A DNA stretch of 11,824 nt from Spirochaetia bacterium (lineage in GTDB: Bacteria; Spirochaetota; Spirochaetia; Treponematales; Breznakiellaceae). The notes beneath the pieces were generated by a model that did not search any database, was not told where the DNA came from, and saw only the letters and a list, made by a program, of their open reading frames with translations. The stretch covers positions 1 through 11,824 of the forward strand of contig BOAV01000076.1 in NCBI GenBank assembly GCA_026002045.1, read 5' to 3'. The translations under genes were made by a program, and so were the position numbers. Below, piece by piece: positions 1 to 7,076 of this stretch (its first letter is position 1; every line of letters begins with the position of its first letter).

Positions 1-795
1 GTCAAATGCCACCGGCGCGTGTATCGCCGGGATACCCCGCTCCGAGCCGAGAAAATCAGCGGCGGCGCCGCCCTCGGGACGGAGGACAATAGCGGCGGCG
101 CTTTGGGAGAGGGCGGTAAATTCCTCAAAACTTGAACAGAATGCGGGGTGACGGAGGGGACCAAAACCGAGCCGCCGCATAAGAGCGGCCAACTCGGAAT
201 TCTGCGCAGGCGGACGGAAGGAGCCCAGCACAATGGTCCCCTGATCTTTTTTGTCGTTTGGGCATTTTGGAAGGAACTCGTACAGCGACTTCTGTACCCG
301 CAGCATGGGGGTCATCTTGTTGTCCTGCATTATGGGGTTCATCCGGGTCAGCCGTATCGGAAGGCAATGCGTTTCTTCCATTTTTTTGATGGCGGCGCTG
401 TGATCACCGGCGAGGAGATCGTCGATACAGGGGAGGAAGAGCAGTATCGCCTTTGGCCGGGGTTTCACCTTGACCATGATGTCGTCAACAGCGCGCTCAA
501 TCTCGGCATCGTAACCGCCAAGGATGATCTCATGTTCATCTATACAGAGATAGGTAATCTTGCTGCGATAACCCTGTTCAATAGAAGCAATCGCGCCGTG
601 GCGGCCGCAGGCTTCGGGACATACAAACAGCAGCTGGGTTTCGGGCAGCATACAGGCGACCCGTATCACGCCCCAGCCGCCGTGCGCCGGAGAGCAAAAG
701 TGAAGGGTCGCGTTCATCGCATCCTTGCCGAGCACCTGCTCAGGCTGTCCGGCGAGGCGGGCGAGGGGCAGTTCATCGGTAAATTTAAGACTCAT
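1..795 (-). CDS. Nitrogenase component 1-like oxidoreductase (NifD/NifK superfamily), partial
   Basis: The gene is cut by the left edge: 265 codons are visible, from ATG at 795. Its start overlaps the stop of the NifH-like gene (ATGA), so the two are translationally coupled. Conserved-looking segments are CSPAHGGWG (from C34), FVCPEACGRHGA (C59, C63) and LPCIDD (C123). The C34/C59/C123 spacing of 25 and 64 residues is close to that of the P-cluster cysteines of NifD (62/88/154, known from the family), which suggests a bridging Fe-S cluster at a subunit interface. The rest of the sequence does not look like true NifD, NifK, BchN/BchB or CfbD. It fits best with the uncharacterised nitrogenase-like oxidoreductases of anaerobes. 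Electrons would come from the NifH-like protein encoded just upstream. The substrate is unknown, and a partner subunit, if any, lies outside the window. The fold-family call is fairly sure; the function is open. Confidence 0.8.
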   Translation of the reverse strand, partial: MSLKFTDELPLARLAGQPEQVLGKDAMNATLHFCSPAHGGWGVIRVACMLPETQLLFVCPEACGRHGAIASIEQGYRSKITYLCIDEHEIILGGYDAEIERAVDDIMVKVKPRPKAILLFLPCIDDLLAGDHSAAIKKMEETHCLPIRLTRMNPIMQDNKMTPMLRVQKSLYEFLPKCPNDKKDQGTIVLGSFRPPAQNSELAALMRRLGFGPLRHPAFCSSFEEFTALSQSAAAIVLRPEGGAAADFLGSERGIPAIHAPVAFD

Positions 796-1565
796 GCGGA
801 CGCCGCCTTTGCCCATAGGCTATCACCGGCGGTGATGATATCATCCGCTATTGAACGGTAGATCGCGGTAAGATCGCTGTCAGGAAAAACTTCGCAGACC
901 GTTTTACCCAGGGCTTCCGCTTCCTGTACCAGTGCGGAACGGGGCACATCTCCGATGATGGCGGTGTTGATTTCGGCGGCGGCTTTTTCAACAATACGCC
1001 GTTCGTCCTCGATGTTGCGCCGGTTGAGGATCATCCCGCCGAGGGATGCATAATCCCGGCCGGCAAAGCCGCGTATTGCCTGGGCGATATTGCAGGCGGC
1101 GTAGAGGGCCATCATTTCGCCCGAACTCACAATGATCACCTCGTCGGCGTAACCCGCCCGCATGGGCATGGCAAAGCCGCCGCAGACAACATCCCCCAGT
1201 ACGTCATAAAGTACCACATCGGGCCGGTATTCCTCAAAGGCGGAAAGTTCGTTGAGCTTTTCAAACGCGGCGATGATGCCCCGCCCCGCGCAGCCTATAC
1301 CCGGAGTAGGCCCCCCGGCCTCAACGCACAGAATGCCGTTGTACCCTACGGTAACCAGATCCGTGAGCGTCGGCGCGGGATCGCGCCGCAGCACGTCAAG
1401 CACCGTGGGGATACGTTTCCCCGTAAGGGTAGCGGTGGAATCCGCCTTGGGGTCACAGCCAATCTGCATCACCCTGCGGCCCGATTGGGAAAGCGCCGCC
1501 GAAAGATTTGATACGGTTGTTGATTTTCCTATGCCGCCTTTGCCATACACAGCTATCTTTTTCAT
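792..1565 (-). CDS. NifH-like nitrogenase iron protein (ATP-dependent reductase)
   Basis: A 257-residue P-loop ATPase of the NifH/BchL/CfbC family. It should be a homodimer that couples ATP hydrolysis to low-potential electron transfer into the component 1-like protein that follows. Visible motifs are the Walker A GKGGIGKST (residues 8-16), CDPKADST (37-44, switch I region), GIGCAGRG with cluster ligand C92 and an arginine at R95 (the NifH ADP-ribosylation position), and DVLGDVVCGGF with cluster ligand C128. Both [4Fe-4S] cysteines are therefore present. It is shorter than nitrogenase NifH (about 290), lacking part of the C-terminal tail, as in the nitrogenase-like (non-diazotrophic) groups. 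The ATG at 1565 is preferred; an in-frame TTG one codon earlier (1568) has better spacing from the AGGAG, so either could be used. First gene of the operon, behind a strong promoter. True NifH is unlikely because no other nif gene is visible and the partner is atypical. Confidence 0.88.
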   Translation of the reverse strand: MKKIAVYGKGGIGKSTTVSNLSAALSQSGRRVMQIGCDPKADSTATLTGKRIPTVLDVLRRDPAPTLTDLVTVGYNGILCVEAGGPTPGIGCAGRGIIAAFEKLNELSAFEEYRPDVVLYDVLGDVVCGGFAMPMRAGYADEVIIVSSGEMMALYAACNIAQAIRGFAGRDYASLGGMILNRRNIEDERRIVEKAAAEINTAIIGDVPRSALVQEAEALGKTVCEVFPDSDLTAIYRSIADDIITAGDSLWAKAASA

Positions 1566-1581
1566 CAAATATCTGATCTCC

Positions 1582-1642
1582 TATGTTAGATTAAACTATC
1601 AAAGATAGTATTCACTAACATATATTAGGAGAAGCTAACATA
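1582..1642. promoter_or_regulatory. Candidate operator: three TATGTTAG octamers plus an inner hairpin
   Basis: The octamer TATGTTAG occurs three times. Two copies read on the minus strand at 1635-1642 and 1615-1622, exactly 20 bp apart (about two helical turns) and bracketing the -10 box. The third is on the plus strand at 1582-1589, directly beside the ribosome binding site. The last two form an inverted repeat that encloses a smaller perfect one (ACTATC-AAA-GATAGT on the plus strand, 1595-1609). Placement around the -10 and the RBS suggests a repressor site or an RNA structure gating translation. I do not recognise the motif as the site of a named regulator. Confidence 0.5.
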
Positions 1643-1650
1643 TTTGTCAA
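1622..1650 (-). promoter_or_regulatory. Near-consensus sigma-70 type promoter of the NifH-like operon
   Basis: On the minus strand TTGACA (1650-1645) is followed by a 17-nt spacer and TAATAT (1627-1622). Transcription would start near 1615, leaving a leader of about 50 nt that ends in an AGGAG (1580-1576) ahead of the start codon. The match is unusually good for a gene expected to be conditionally expressed, which suggests repressor control. The surrounding TATGTTAG octamers fit that idea. Confidence 0.65.
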
Positions 1651-1668
1651 CTATTTTTTTACGATTTT

Positions 1669-1752
1669 TCAGATGGCCCCGCACCGGGGACACTTCCGGG
1701 GTCTTTTGGATTCAAAGCTTGCAGCATGAGGAAGTTTGAAAGGCGCAGTTTT
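1669..1752 (-). pseudogene. Zn-ribbon-like C-terminal tail fragment
   Basis: A 27-codon minus-strand stretch without a start, ending in RKCPRCGAI and a stop. The CxxC and the basic run before it resemble the tail of a small zinc-ribbon protein. It is in the same frame as the lipoprotein leader upstream, separated only by that leader's TAA. It is too short to assign and may be chance, but it lies in a stretch of other gene fragments. Confidence 0.25.
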
Positions 1753-1911
1753 TTACCAGCCGCCATAAAAAAGCCGGGGGCTAATGGTGATAGTGCCGGA
1801 CAGTGCGGGGTCACCACCCCCGCCGCCATTATCGCACCCCACAAAAACCAACCCAAATGCCAGTAAAATTACCGCCATTACCCCAACAAGCCGGATGACA
1901 CGGACACTCAC
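1753..1911 (-). pseudogene. Truncated Treponema-type lipoprotein leader
   Basis: From GTG at 1911 the minus strand encodes 52 residues: a basic start (VRVIRLVG), a hydrophobic core (MAVILLAFGLVFV), a lipobox ending in VGC, then DNGGGGGDPALSGTITISP. A TAA follows almost at once. This is the leader and first export linker of the large, repetitive surface lipoproteins common in gut treponemes, where the CDNGGGG stretch is normally followed by Ig-like or leucine-rich repeats. Here everything after SGTITISP is lost. An ATG at 1929 is in frame but followed immediately by TGA, a second sign of decay. It could still be expressed as a tiny lipopeptide, but a remnant is more likely. Confidence 0.5.
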
Positions 1912-1951
1912 AGACTTTTGTTTTCACATTTTGGCTTTTGTCCGTGAAGTA

Positions 1952-2429
1952 ATGCCGGAGAAGAATAGACGCCAGCGGACTGTTTATGTTAAAATAACCC
2001 TTGCGGCGGATAAGGACGGAAACTTGGCAAAAGAGCCCTGGGACAGCAGCACGGAGAAGGCAAAAGCCCTTACCATTGAGGATTTTGGGACGCTGGACGA
2101 AGTAAAGGAGATGGCAAAGGGACCTTTTACAAATAAAACGGGGCTTATTGCTACGCTGTCAAAAACCTCAATCAACAAGATTCTGAATAACAAGGCAAAA
2201 AACCAATCATTTAATGAAGAAGCGCATATTTTGGCAGCAGTGAATGTTGACAGGCTGTTTTTTAATGCCATCGAACCATGGAAATTCGAGCTTGATCCAC
2301 GAAAGGAGAATACTCAATTAAACAACAGAATGTTCTTTTATTCACCGATGGAATTTGACGGTAATGGAATACCAGAATAAAGACGTTAATCTGTATAGTC
2401 TTGAAGCGATTGAAGCTATCATTACATAA
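1952..2429 (+). pseudogene. Frameshifted remnant resembling an LPD3-like polyvalent-protein-associated domain
   Basis: From ATG at 1952 the frame reads MPEKNRRQRTVYVKIT and runs to TAA at 2380, giving 142 residues. The segment from LTIEDFG through SPMEFDGNG looks like the helical-then-beta domain found at the ends of large phage and conjugative-element polyvalent proteins and some toxin-type nucleases. After EFDGN the family would normally continue with further beta strands. Those are missing, and the expected closing strand appears in the +1 frame at 2364-2429 (EYQNKDVNLYSLEAIEAI, then TAA). An internal deletion with frameshift explains this. No convincing ribosome binding site precedes 1952, and the upstream part of the same open frame (from 1784) is antisense to the lipoprotein leader, so it is not coding. 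Family assignment is from memory of the pattern and should be held loosely. Confidence 0.4.
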
Positions 2430-2574
2430 AAAAGGGAATGTGGGTATATTGGGCCTTTCCGGACTGATCCGGCAGTAACCCCCTCAACACATCCCCCATA
2501 GGGCGGTATCTCCCCCGTCCTGTTTCAAATAGAACCCTTTTTCATGACATTGTCAATCTATCTGTCCAATCAAG

Positions 2575-2775
2575 CTACATTTTCCACAAATCGGCGCGTG
2601 AAGCGACGCCGGTTTTGTAGTAAATGCGGGAAAGGTGGTTTTTCACTGTGCGGAGGTTTATGCCCAGGGCGGCATTGACATGGGCGTAGTCGTCAAACTG
2701 GGGGTACACAAAACCGGGGGCGTCTTGCCAAACCTTTCCCGCAGCCAAGTTCCGGCATAAAAGGATAATGCCTTC
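2575..2775 (-). pseudogene. LuxR-type helix-turn-helix C-terminal fragment
   Basis: On the minus strand a stop-free stretch of 66 codons ends in a typical GerE/LuxR helix-turn-helix: YAHVNAALGINLRTVKNHLS, then RIYYKTGVASRADLW, M and TAG. The recognition helix (LRTVKNHLSRIY) and the following turn (KTGV.SRADL) are intact, but no start codon or receiver/sensor domain precedes them. The stretch is in the same frame as, and directly follows, the TAA of the glycyl-tRNA synthetase gene. It is best read as the 3' end of a response regulator left behind by a rearrangement. It would be translated only by stop-codon readthrough. Confidence 0.55.
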
Positions 2776-4146
2776 TTACTTTGTCCGTTTGTAAGTCTTT
2801 ATCTCCTGATGCAGCCGCGCAGACAATTCCGCTATCGGTACGCGCACCTGTTCCATGGAATCCCGGAAACGCAGGGTCACTGTGCTGTTCTCCTTTGATT
2901 CGTAGTCCACGGTGACGCAGAAGGGGGTGCCCGCTTCGTCCTGCCTGCGGTAGCGGCGGCCGATGGCCCCGGCCTGATCGTAGTCGGTGGCGAAGTCTTC
3001 CCGCAGTTCTTTGCGGATGTCCTGGGCCATTTCGGCAAGGCCGTCCTTTTTCATCAGGGGGAGGATGGCGGCCGTGACCGGCGCCACCGTGGGGTGGAAA
3101 CGGAGGACCGTGCGCCAGTCGTCGTCGTTACCCTTGTCGGCGACTTTTTCCTCATCATAGGCATCGCAGAGGATCATCAGCAAAGTCCGGGTAAGGCCGG
3201 CGGAGGTTTCGATGATGAAGGGGATGTAGCGCTCGTTGTTGTTTTCCTGATCGATGTACTGTAAATCCTTGCCGGAGAATTCGGTGTGCCGGCTGAGGTC
3301 GTAGTTGGAGCGGTTGTGGACCCCCTCCAGTTCCCGCCAGCCCATGGGGAAGAGGTACTCGATGTCGTAGGCGTCCTTGGCATAGTGGGCCAACTCGTCC
3401 GGGCCGTGTTGGTGCCAGCGGAGGCTGTCCATCTTGACCCCGAGTTTTTCGTAGTAGGCCCAGCGCCGTTTCTTCCATTCATTGAACCATTCAACATCGG
3501 TGCCGGGTTTGACAAAGTACTGCATCTCCATCTGCTCGAATTCGCAGGTGCGGAAGATGAAGTTCTTGGTGACGATTTCGTTGCGGAAGGCCTTGCCTAT
3601 CTGGGCGATGCCGAAGGGGATCTTCATCCGGTTGGACTGGATGATGTTTTTGTAGTTCACGTAGATTCCCTGGGCGGTTTCGGGCCGCAGGTAGATGATG
3701 CTGGAACTGTCTTCCGCCGGGCCGATGTTGGTTTTGAACATCAGGTTGAACTTGCGGGTGTCGGTGAGCTCTCCGCCGCATTCGGGGCACTTTTTGGCAG
3801 CCAGGTTTTCCGCCGGGATCTGGTCCGCCCGGAAACGGGTTTTACACTTCTTGCAGTCCACCAGGGGGTCGGTAAAATTTTCCACGTGGCCCGAGGCCTC
3901 CCAGGTGCGGGGGTGCATCAGGATGGCGGCGTCAAGGCCCACGATGTCATCGTGGAGCTGGGTCATTTCCTTCCACCAGTTCCGGCTGATGCGGTTTTTG
4001 AGCTCTATCCCCAGGGGGCCGTAATCCCAGGCGCCGTTCTGGCCCCCGTAAATTTCGGACGACTGAAACACAAAACCCCGCCGCTTTGCCAGCGACGTGA
4101 TTTTCTCCATAGTGGCCTTACCCTGATATTCTGATACATCGGACAT
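2776..4146 (-). CDS. glyQS: Glycyl-tRNA synthetase, single-subunit dimeric (class II) type
   Basis: A 456-residue cytosolic enzyme that charges tRNA-Gly with glycine using ATP. It is the alpha2 type found in spirochaetes, Thermus, eukaryotes and some Firmicutes, not the alpha2beta2 form of enterobacteria. Visible features are an N-terminal catalytic segment (GGQNGAWDYGPLG, 34-46), a zinc-binding insertion with CKKC (98-101) and CPEC (120-123), class II motif 2 around FRNE (187-190), the glycine-pocket segment HTEFSGKDL (287-295), motif 3 ETSAGLTR (313-320), and a C-terminal anticodon-binding domain from about 350. ATG at 4146 is chosen because GGAG sits 8 nt upstream and MSDVSEYQGKATMEKI matches a normal family start. 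The open frame continues to 4287, but that part covers the promoter region and is not conserved-looking. Transcribed alone, divergently from the PLP-enzyme operon. Length and motifs are complete. Confidence 0.95.
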   Translation of the reverse strand: MSDVSEYQGKATMEKITSLAKRRGFVFQSSEIYGGQNGAWDYGPLGIELKNRISRNWWKEMTQLHDDIVGLDAAILMHPRTWEASGHVENFTDPLVDCKKCKTRFRADQIPAENLAAKKCPECGGELTDTRKFNLMFKTNIGPAEDSSSIIYLRPETAQGIYVNYKNIIQSNRMKIPFGIAQIGKAFRNEIVTKNFIFRTCEFEQMEMQYFVKPGTDVEWFNEWKKRRWAYYEKLGVKMDSLRWHQHGPDELAHYAKDAYDIEYLFPMGWRELEGVHNRSNYDLSRHTEFSGKDLQYIDQENNNERYIPFIIETSAGLTRTLLMILCDAYDEEKVADKGNDDDWRTVLRFHPTVAPVTAAILPLMKKDGLAEMAQDIRKELREDFATDYDQAGAIGRRYRRQDEAGTPFCVTVDYESKENSTVTLRFRDSMEQVRVPIAELSARLHQEIKTYKRTK

Positions 4147-4220
4147 GAATGGTTCTCCAAAAAGAAGTGATGGCTCGGCGGTTGGTTCCAACGGAAGCGG
4201 ACTACCCCGAACATGTGGAT

Positions 4221-4249
4221 AGTATATAGAAAGAAGGGCTGAATGGCGA
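4221..4249 (-). promoter_or_regulatory. Possible promoter of glyQS
   Basis: On the minus strand TCGCCA (4249-4244) and TATACT (4226-4221) are 17 nt apart. The -10 is good and the -35 matches four of six consensus positions. The leader would be about 68 nt. No T-box-like structure was recognised in it. Confidence 0.4.
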
Positions 4250-4276
4250 GGGGGGCGAATGGCATACTCCATAAGA

Positions 4277-4305
4277 TTGACAGGCATTCAGAAGCGTTAT
4301 ATTTT
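4277..4305 (+). promoter_or_regulatory. Possible promoter of the PLP-enzyme/radical SAM operon
   Basis: TTGACA (4277-4282) is a perfect -35, followed 17 nt later by TATTTT (4300-4305), a weaker -10. The start would be near 4312, giving a leader of about 34 nt with AGGAG at 4336-4340, 5 nt before the ATG at 4346. Confidence 0.5.
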
Positions 4306-4345
4306 GTATGTATAACGATGCAGAGGCCGGGTGAAAGGAGAAGAC

Positions 4346-5815
4346 ATGATCGATTTGACCATTAACAGGACGGTTCTTGAAAAGAACATACAGAAGGCGA
4401 AGGCGAATAAGGTTATCATCCCCACCTTCAAACAGATGAAGGATCCTGAGCGTGAGATCCCCGATGCCATAAAGGCGCGGCTTAAAAATACCGGGCTCTG
4501 GGATGTGGACCCGGTAAACCTTTTCAGGATCACCTGGAAGAATGAACCGAAGGACTCAGGGGGGCTTTACGGGAAGCCGAATTTTATTGAGCTGCCCACA
4601 AAGCTTACCGGGGTGGCTGCCCGGATCATCTGCATGGTGGGAAAGTTTTTCCCCACCGGCTGCCACAAGGTGGGGGCCGCCTTCGGCTGCCTTGCGCCCC
4701 GGCTCGTGACCGGTCAATTCGATTCTACCGCGCAAAAAGCGGTGTGGCCATCCACCGGTAATTACTGCCGGGGGGGCGCCTTTAACTCCAAGCTCCTTGC
4801 GGTTGAATCCGTAGCAATACTGCCGGAAGGCATGAGCCGGGAGCGCTTTGAGTGGCTTTCCAAAATCGCCGGGGAGGTAATCGCCACACCGGGCACCGAA
4901 TCAAACGTAAAAGAAATTTTCGACAAGACCCACGAACTTAAAGAGACCCGCAATGATGTGCTGATCTTCAATCAGTTTGAGGAAATGGGGAATTACCTCT
5001 GGCACTACAACGTCACCGGCAGCGCCATTGCCGAAGCCTTTGAGAGCATCAGGGGCAGGGACGGGAATTTCGCCGGGGTCTGTTTTACATCGGGCTCGGC
5101 CGGAACACTGGCGAGCGGTGATTACTTGAAACAGCGTTACCCATTGAGCAGAATCGCTGTGGGGGAGGCGCTACAGTGTCCTACCATACTCAACAACGGC
5201 TTCGGGGCGCACCGGCTGGAGGGCATTGGGGACAAGCACATCCCCTGGGTGCACAATGTGAAAAACACCGACATGGCAATCGCCATTGACGACAATGATT
5301 CCATGGCCCTGCTGCGGCTCTTCAACGAAGAAGCGGGAAAGGAATTTTTGATAAAGGAAGCGGGGCTCAAACCGGAAGAAGTTAATGTTCTTTCTTACAT
5401 GGGAATCTCCGGCATTTCAAACATGCTTTCCGCAATCAAGTTTGCAAAATACTACGAGCTTACCGGGAAGGATGTGGTGGCCACGGTGCTTACCGATTCT
5501 GTGGAGATGTACCGCTCCCGCATCGCCGAGCTCCGCGTGGAGGAAGGCGAATACCGCGGCATCGACGCCGCCGCGAATTTTGCCGCCAGCCTTCAGGGTG
5601 AGGGGACCGACAACATGCTGGAACTCACCTATCCTGAACGCAAGCGGGTACACAATCTCAAATACTACACCTGGGTGGAACAGCAGGGCCGCACTGCGGA
5701 GGAGCTAAACGATCAGTGGTACAATCAGGAGGAAACCTTCCTGGCCGTGCAAAAACAGGCCGATGAGATCGACGCCCTGATCGATGATTTCAACAAGCGC
5801 ACAGGATTACTGTGA
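4346..5815 (+). CDS. Fold-type II PLP-dependent enzyme, cysteine synthase-like
   Basis: A 489-residue protein of the tryptophan synthase beta/cysteine synthase superfamily. The expected Schiff-base lysine is K108 in TGCHKVGAAFG, and the cofactor/substrate loop is PSTGNYCRGG (STGN at 136-139). A glycine-rich phosphate-binding segment, FTSGSAGTLASGDY, lies near the middle. It is much longer than CysK (about 310), with extra N-terminal (about 90 residues) and C-terminal sequence, so plain cysteine synthase is unlikely. It belongs to a poorly characterised anaerobe family that I recognise only at superfamily level; the reaction (beta- or gamma-replacement or elimination on an amino acid) is inferred. 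The start is ATG 4346, with AGGAG 5 nt upstream. The GTG at 4331 in the same frame would place the ribosome binding site inside the gene. First of three tightly packed genes; the next start is 1 nt after this stop. Confidence 0.85.
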   Translation: MIDLTINRTVLEKNIQKAKANKVIIPTFKQMKDPEREIPDAIKARLKNTGLWDVDPVNLFRITWKNEPKDSGGLYGKPNFIELPTKLTGVAARIICMVGKFFPTGCHKVGAAFGCLAPRLVTGQFDSTAQKAVWPSTGNYCRGGAFNSKLLAVESVAILPEGMSRERFEWLSKIAGEVIATPGTESNVKEIFDKTHELKETRNDVLIFNQFEEMGNYLWHYNVTGSAIAEAFESIRGRDGNFAGVCFTSGSAGTLASGDYLKQRYPLSRIAVGEALQCPTILNNGFGAHRLEGIGDKHIPWVHNVKNTDMAIAIDDNDSMALLRLFNEEAGKEFLIKEAGLKPEEVNVLSYMGISGISNMLSAIKFAKYYELTGKDVVATVLTDSVEMYRSRIAELRVEEGEYRGIDAAANFAASLQGEGTDNMLELTYPERKRVHNLKYYTWVEQQGRTAEELNDQWYNQEETFLAVQKQADEIDALIDDFNKRTGLL

Positions 5816-5816
5816 T

Positions 5817-7076
5817 ATGAGAAATGTACTGAATGCGGTGTGTATTGACTGTGGTGCGGAACATGAGGCAAACGACAACACCTACACCTGCAAAAAATGC
5901 GGCGGTATTCTGGAAGTAATATACGATTATGCCTATATCAAAACACAGCTGACCCGTGAAAAACTTGCTGGTCGGAAGGACCCGACACTTTGGCGTTATC
6001 GGGAACTCCTCCCCATTGAGGAAGGCTCCGAGCTTACCCCGCTGCGGGTGGGCGGCTCGCCCTTGTACAAGGCGGACCGGCTGGGGAAAATTTTGGGGCT
6101 GAAAAATCTTTACGTTAAAGATGACGGGCTGAACCCCACCTCAAGCCTCAAGGACCGCGCTTCCGCAATCGCGGTGGTGCGGGCTAAGCATGCGGGGATG
6201 AGTACCGTGGCCTGTTCCTCCACGGGGAACGCCGCGTCTTCCCTTGCGGGGAACGCCGCCGCCATGGGCCTTAAGTCCTTCATCTTTGTGCCGGAGCGGG
6301 CCCCCAAGGGAAAGCTCACCCAGCTTTTGATTTTCGGCGCCACGGTGATCAGCGTGAAGGGAAACTACGAGGATACTTTTAAACTTTCTGCGGCGGCGAT
6401 TGAAAAATGGCATTGGTACAACCGGAACGCCGCCATCAATCCCTATCTGTCGGAGGGCAAAAAAACAGTATCACTGGAGATTGCGGAACAACTGTGTTTT
6501 AAGGCCCCGGATTACGTTGCTATTTCCGTTGGGGACGGCTGTACGATTGCCGGTGTGTGGAAGGGTTTCAAAGACCTCTACGAAATCGGCTTTATCGACA
6601 AACTCCCCCGGCTCATCAGCGTTCAGGCTTCGGGCTGTTACCCGATTAACCGGGCCATCGAAACCGGCAGGCCCATTGAGTGGATGGAAGAGGACACCAT
6701 CGCCGACAGTATTGCTGTGGGGGTTCCCCGGAATGGGGAGAAGGCTCTGCGGGCAATTCGGGAATCTAACGGGATCACGGTGAATGTTTCCGATGATGAA
6801 ATTCTCGCCGCCATGCGGCTCTTGGGCGCCACAAGCGGCGTCTTCGGTGAACCCGCCGGAGTGACCGGCACGGCGGGTCTTAAAAAGGCGGCGGAACAGG
6901 GGCTGATCCCGGAGGATGCAACCGTGGTTTCCGTGGTAACCGGGAACGGCTTAAAAGACGTGACCTCTGCCCAGCAGGCTGCGGCGAATGCGGGGCCTCT
7001 TGGGGAACCGATTCATATCCCGCCGGACATTGGTATCCTGATTGACGAATTTGAAAAACGCAAAATCAAGGCTTAA
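5817..7076 (+). CDS. thrC: Threonine synthase-like PLP enzyme with N-terminal zinc ribbon
   Basis: A 419-residue fold-type II PLP enzyme. Threonine synthase converts O-phosphohomoserine to threonine. An N-terminal zinc ribbon has C9-IDC12 and C25-KKC28. The PLP lysine is K112 in NPTSSLKDRA, followed by the cofactor loop SSTGNAASS (134-142). Further on are GDGCTIAGVWKGF and the C-terminal VVTGNGLKD, typical of threonine synthases. Phosphate-leaving-group chemistry is likely, but cysteate synthase is a close paralogue and cannot be excluded by eye, so the gene symbol is provisional. ATG 5817 is preferred over the upstream in-frame ATG at 5784, which lies inside the preceding gene. The start is 1 nt after the preceding stop, with AGGA about 10 nt upstream, so translation is probably coupled. 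Its 3' end overlaps the radical SAM gene. No thrA/thrB-type gene is next to it, which leaves the pathway context unusual. Confidence 0.85.
   Translation: MRNVLNAVCIDCGAEHEANDNTYTCKKCGGILEVIYDYAYIKTQLTREKLAGRKDPTLWRYRELLPIEEGSELTPLRVGGSPLYKADRLGKILGLKNLYVKDDGLNPTSSLKDRASAIAVVRAKHAGMSTVACSSTGNAASSLAGNAAAMGLKSFIFVPERAPKGKLTQLLIFGATVISVKGNYEDTFKLSAAAIEKWHWYNRNAAINPYLSEGKKTVSLEIAEQLCFKAPDYVAISVGDGCTIAGVWKGFKDLYEIGFIDKLPRLISVQASGCYPINRAIETGRPIEWMEEDTIADSIAVGVPRNGEKALRAIRESNGITVNVSDDEILAAMRLLGATSGVFGEPAGVTGTAGLKKAAEQGLIPEDATVVSVVTGNGLKDVTSAQQAAANAGPLGEPIHIPPDIGILIDEFEKRKIKA

Noticed and set aside
148..861. Plus-strand 237-codon open frame
   Set aside because: Antisense to the component 1-like gene, whose minus-strand frame carries clear cysteine motifs and an ATGA overlap with its neighbour. 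The plus-strand product shows no recognisable motifs.
1582..1642. DtxR/TroR-type metal-regulator box in the NifH-like promoter
   Set aside because: GTTAG and CTAAC elements recall DtxR-family sites, but the spacing between half-sites does not fit the family consensus.
2440..2480. Hairpin CCGGA-CTGA-TCCGG as a terminator of the LPD3-like remnant or glyQS
   Set aside because: The 5-bp stem has no adjoining T run on either strand.
3286..4134. Plus-strand 282-codon open frame
   Set aside because: Entirely antisense to glyQS. It is an artefact of GC-rich codon use and its protein is a low-complexity V/G/L/D-rich sequence.
4147..4287. N-terminal extension of glycyl-tRNA synthetase
   Set aside because: The frame is open, but it covers the promoter, lacks family similarity, and a good ribosome binding site supports the ATG at 4146.
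4331..4345. GTG start five codons upstream for the first PLP enzyme
   Set aside because: It would overlap the AGGAG that serves the ATG at 4346.
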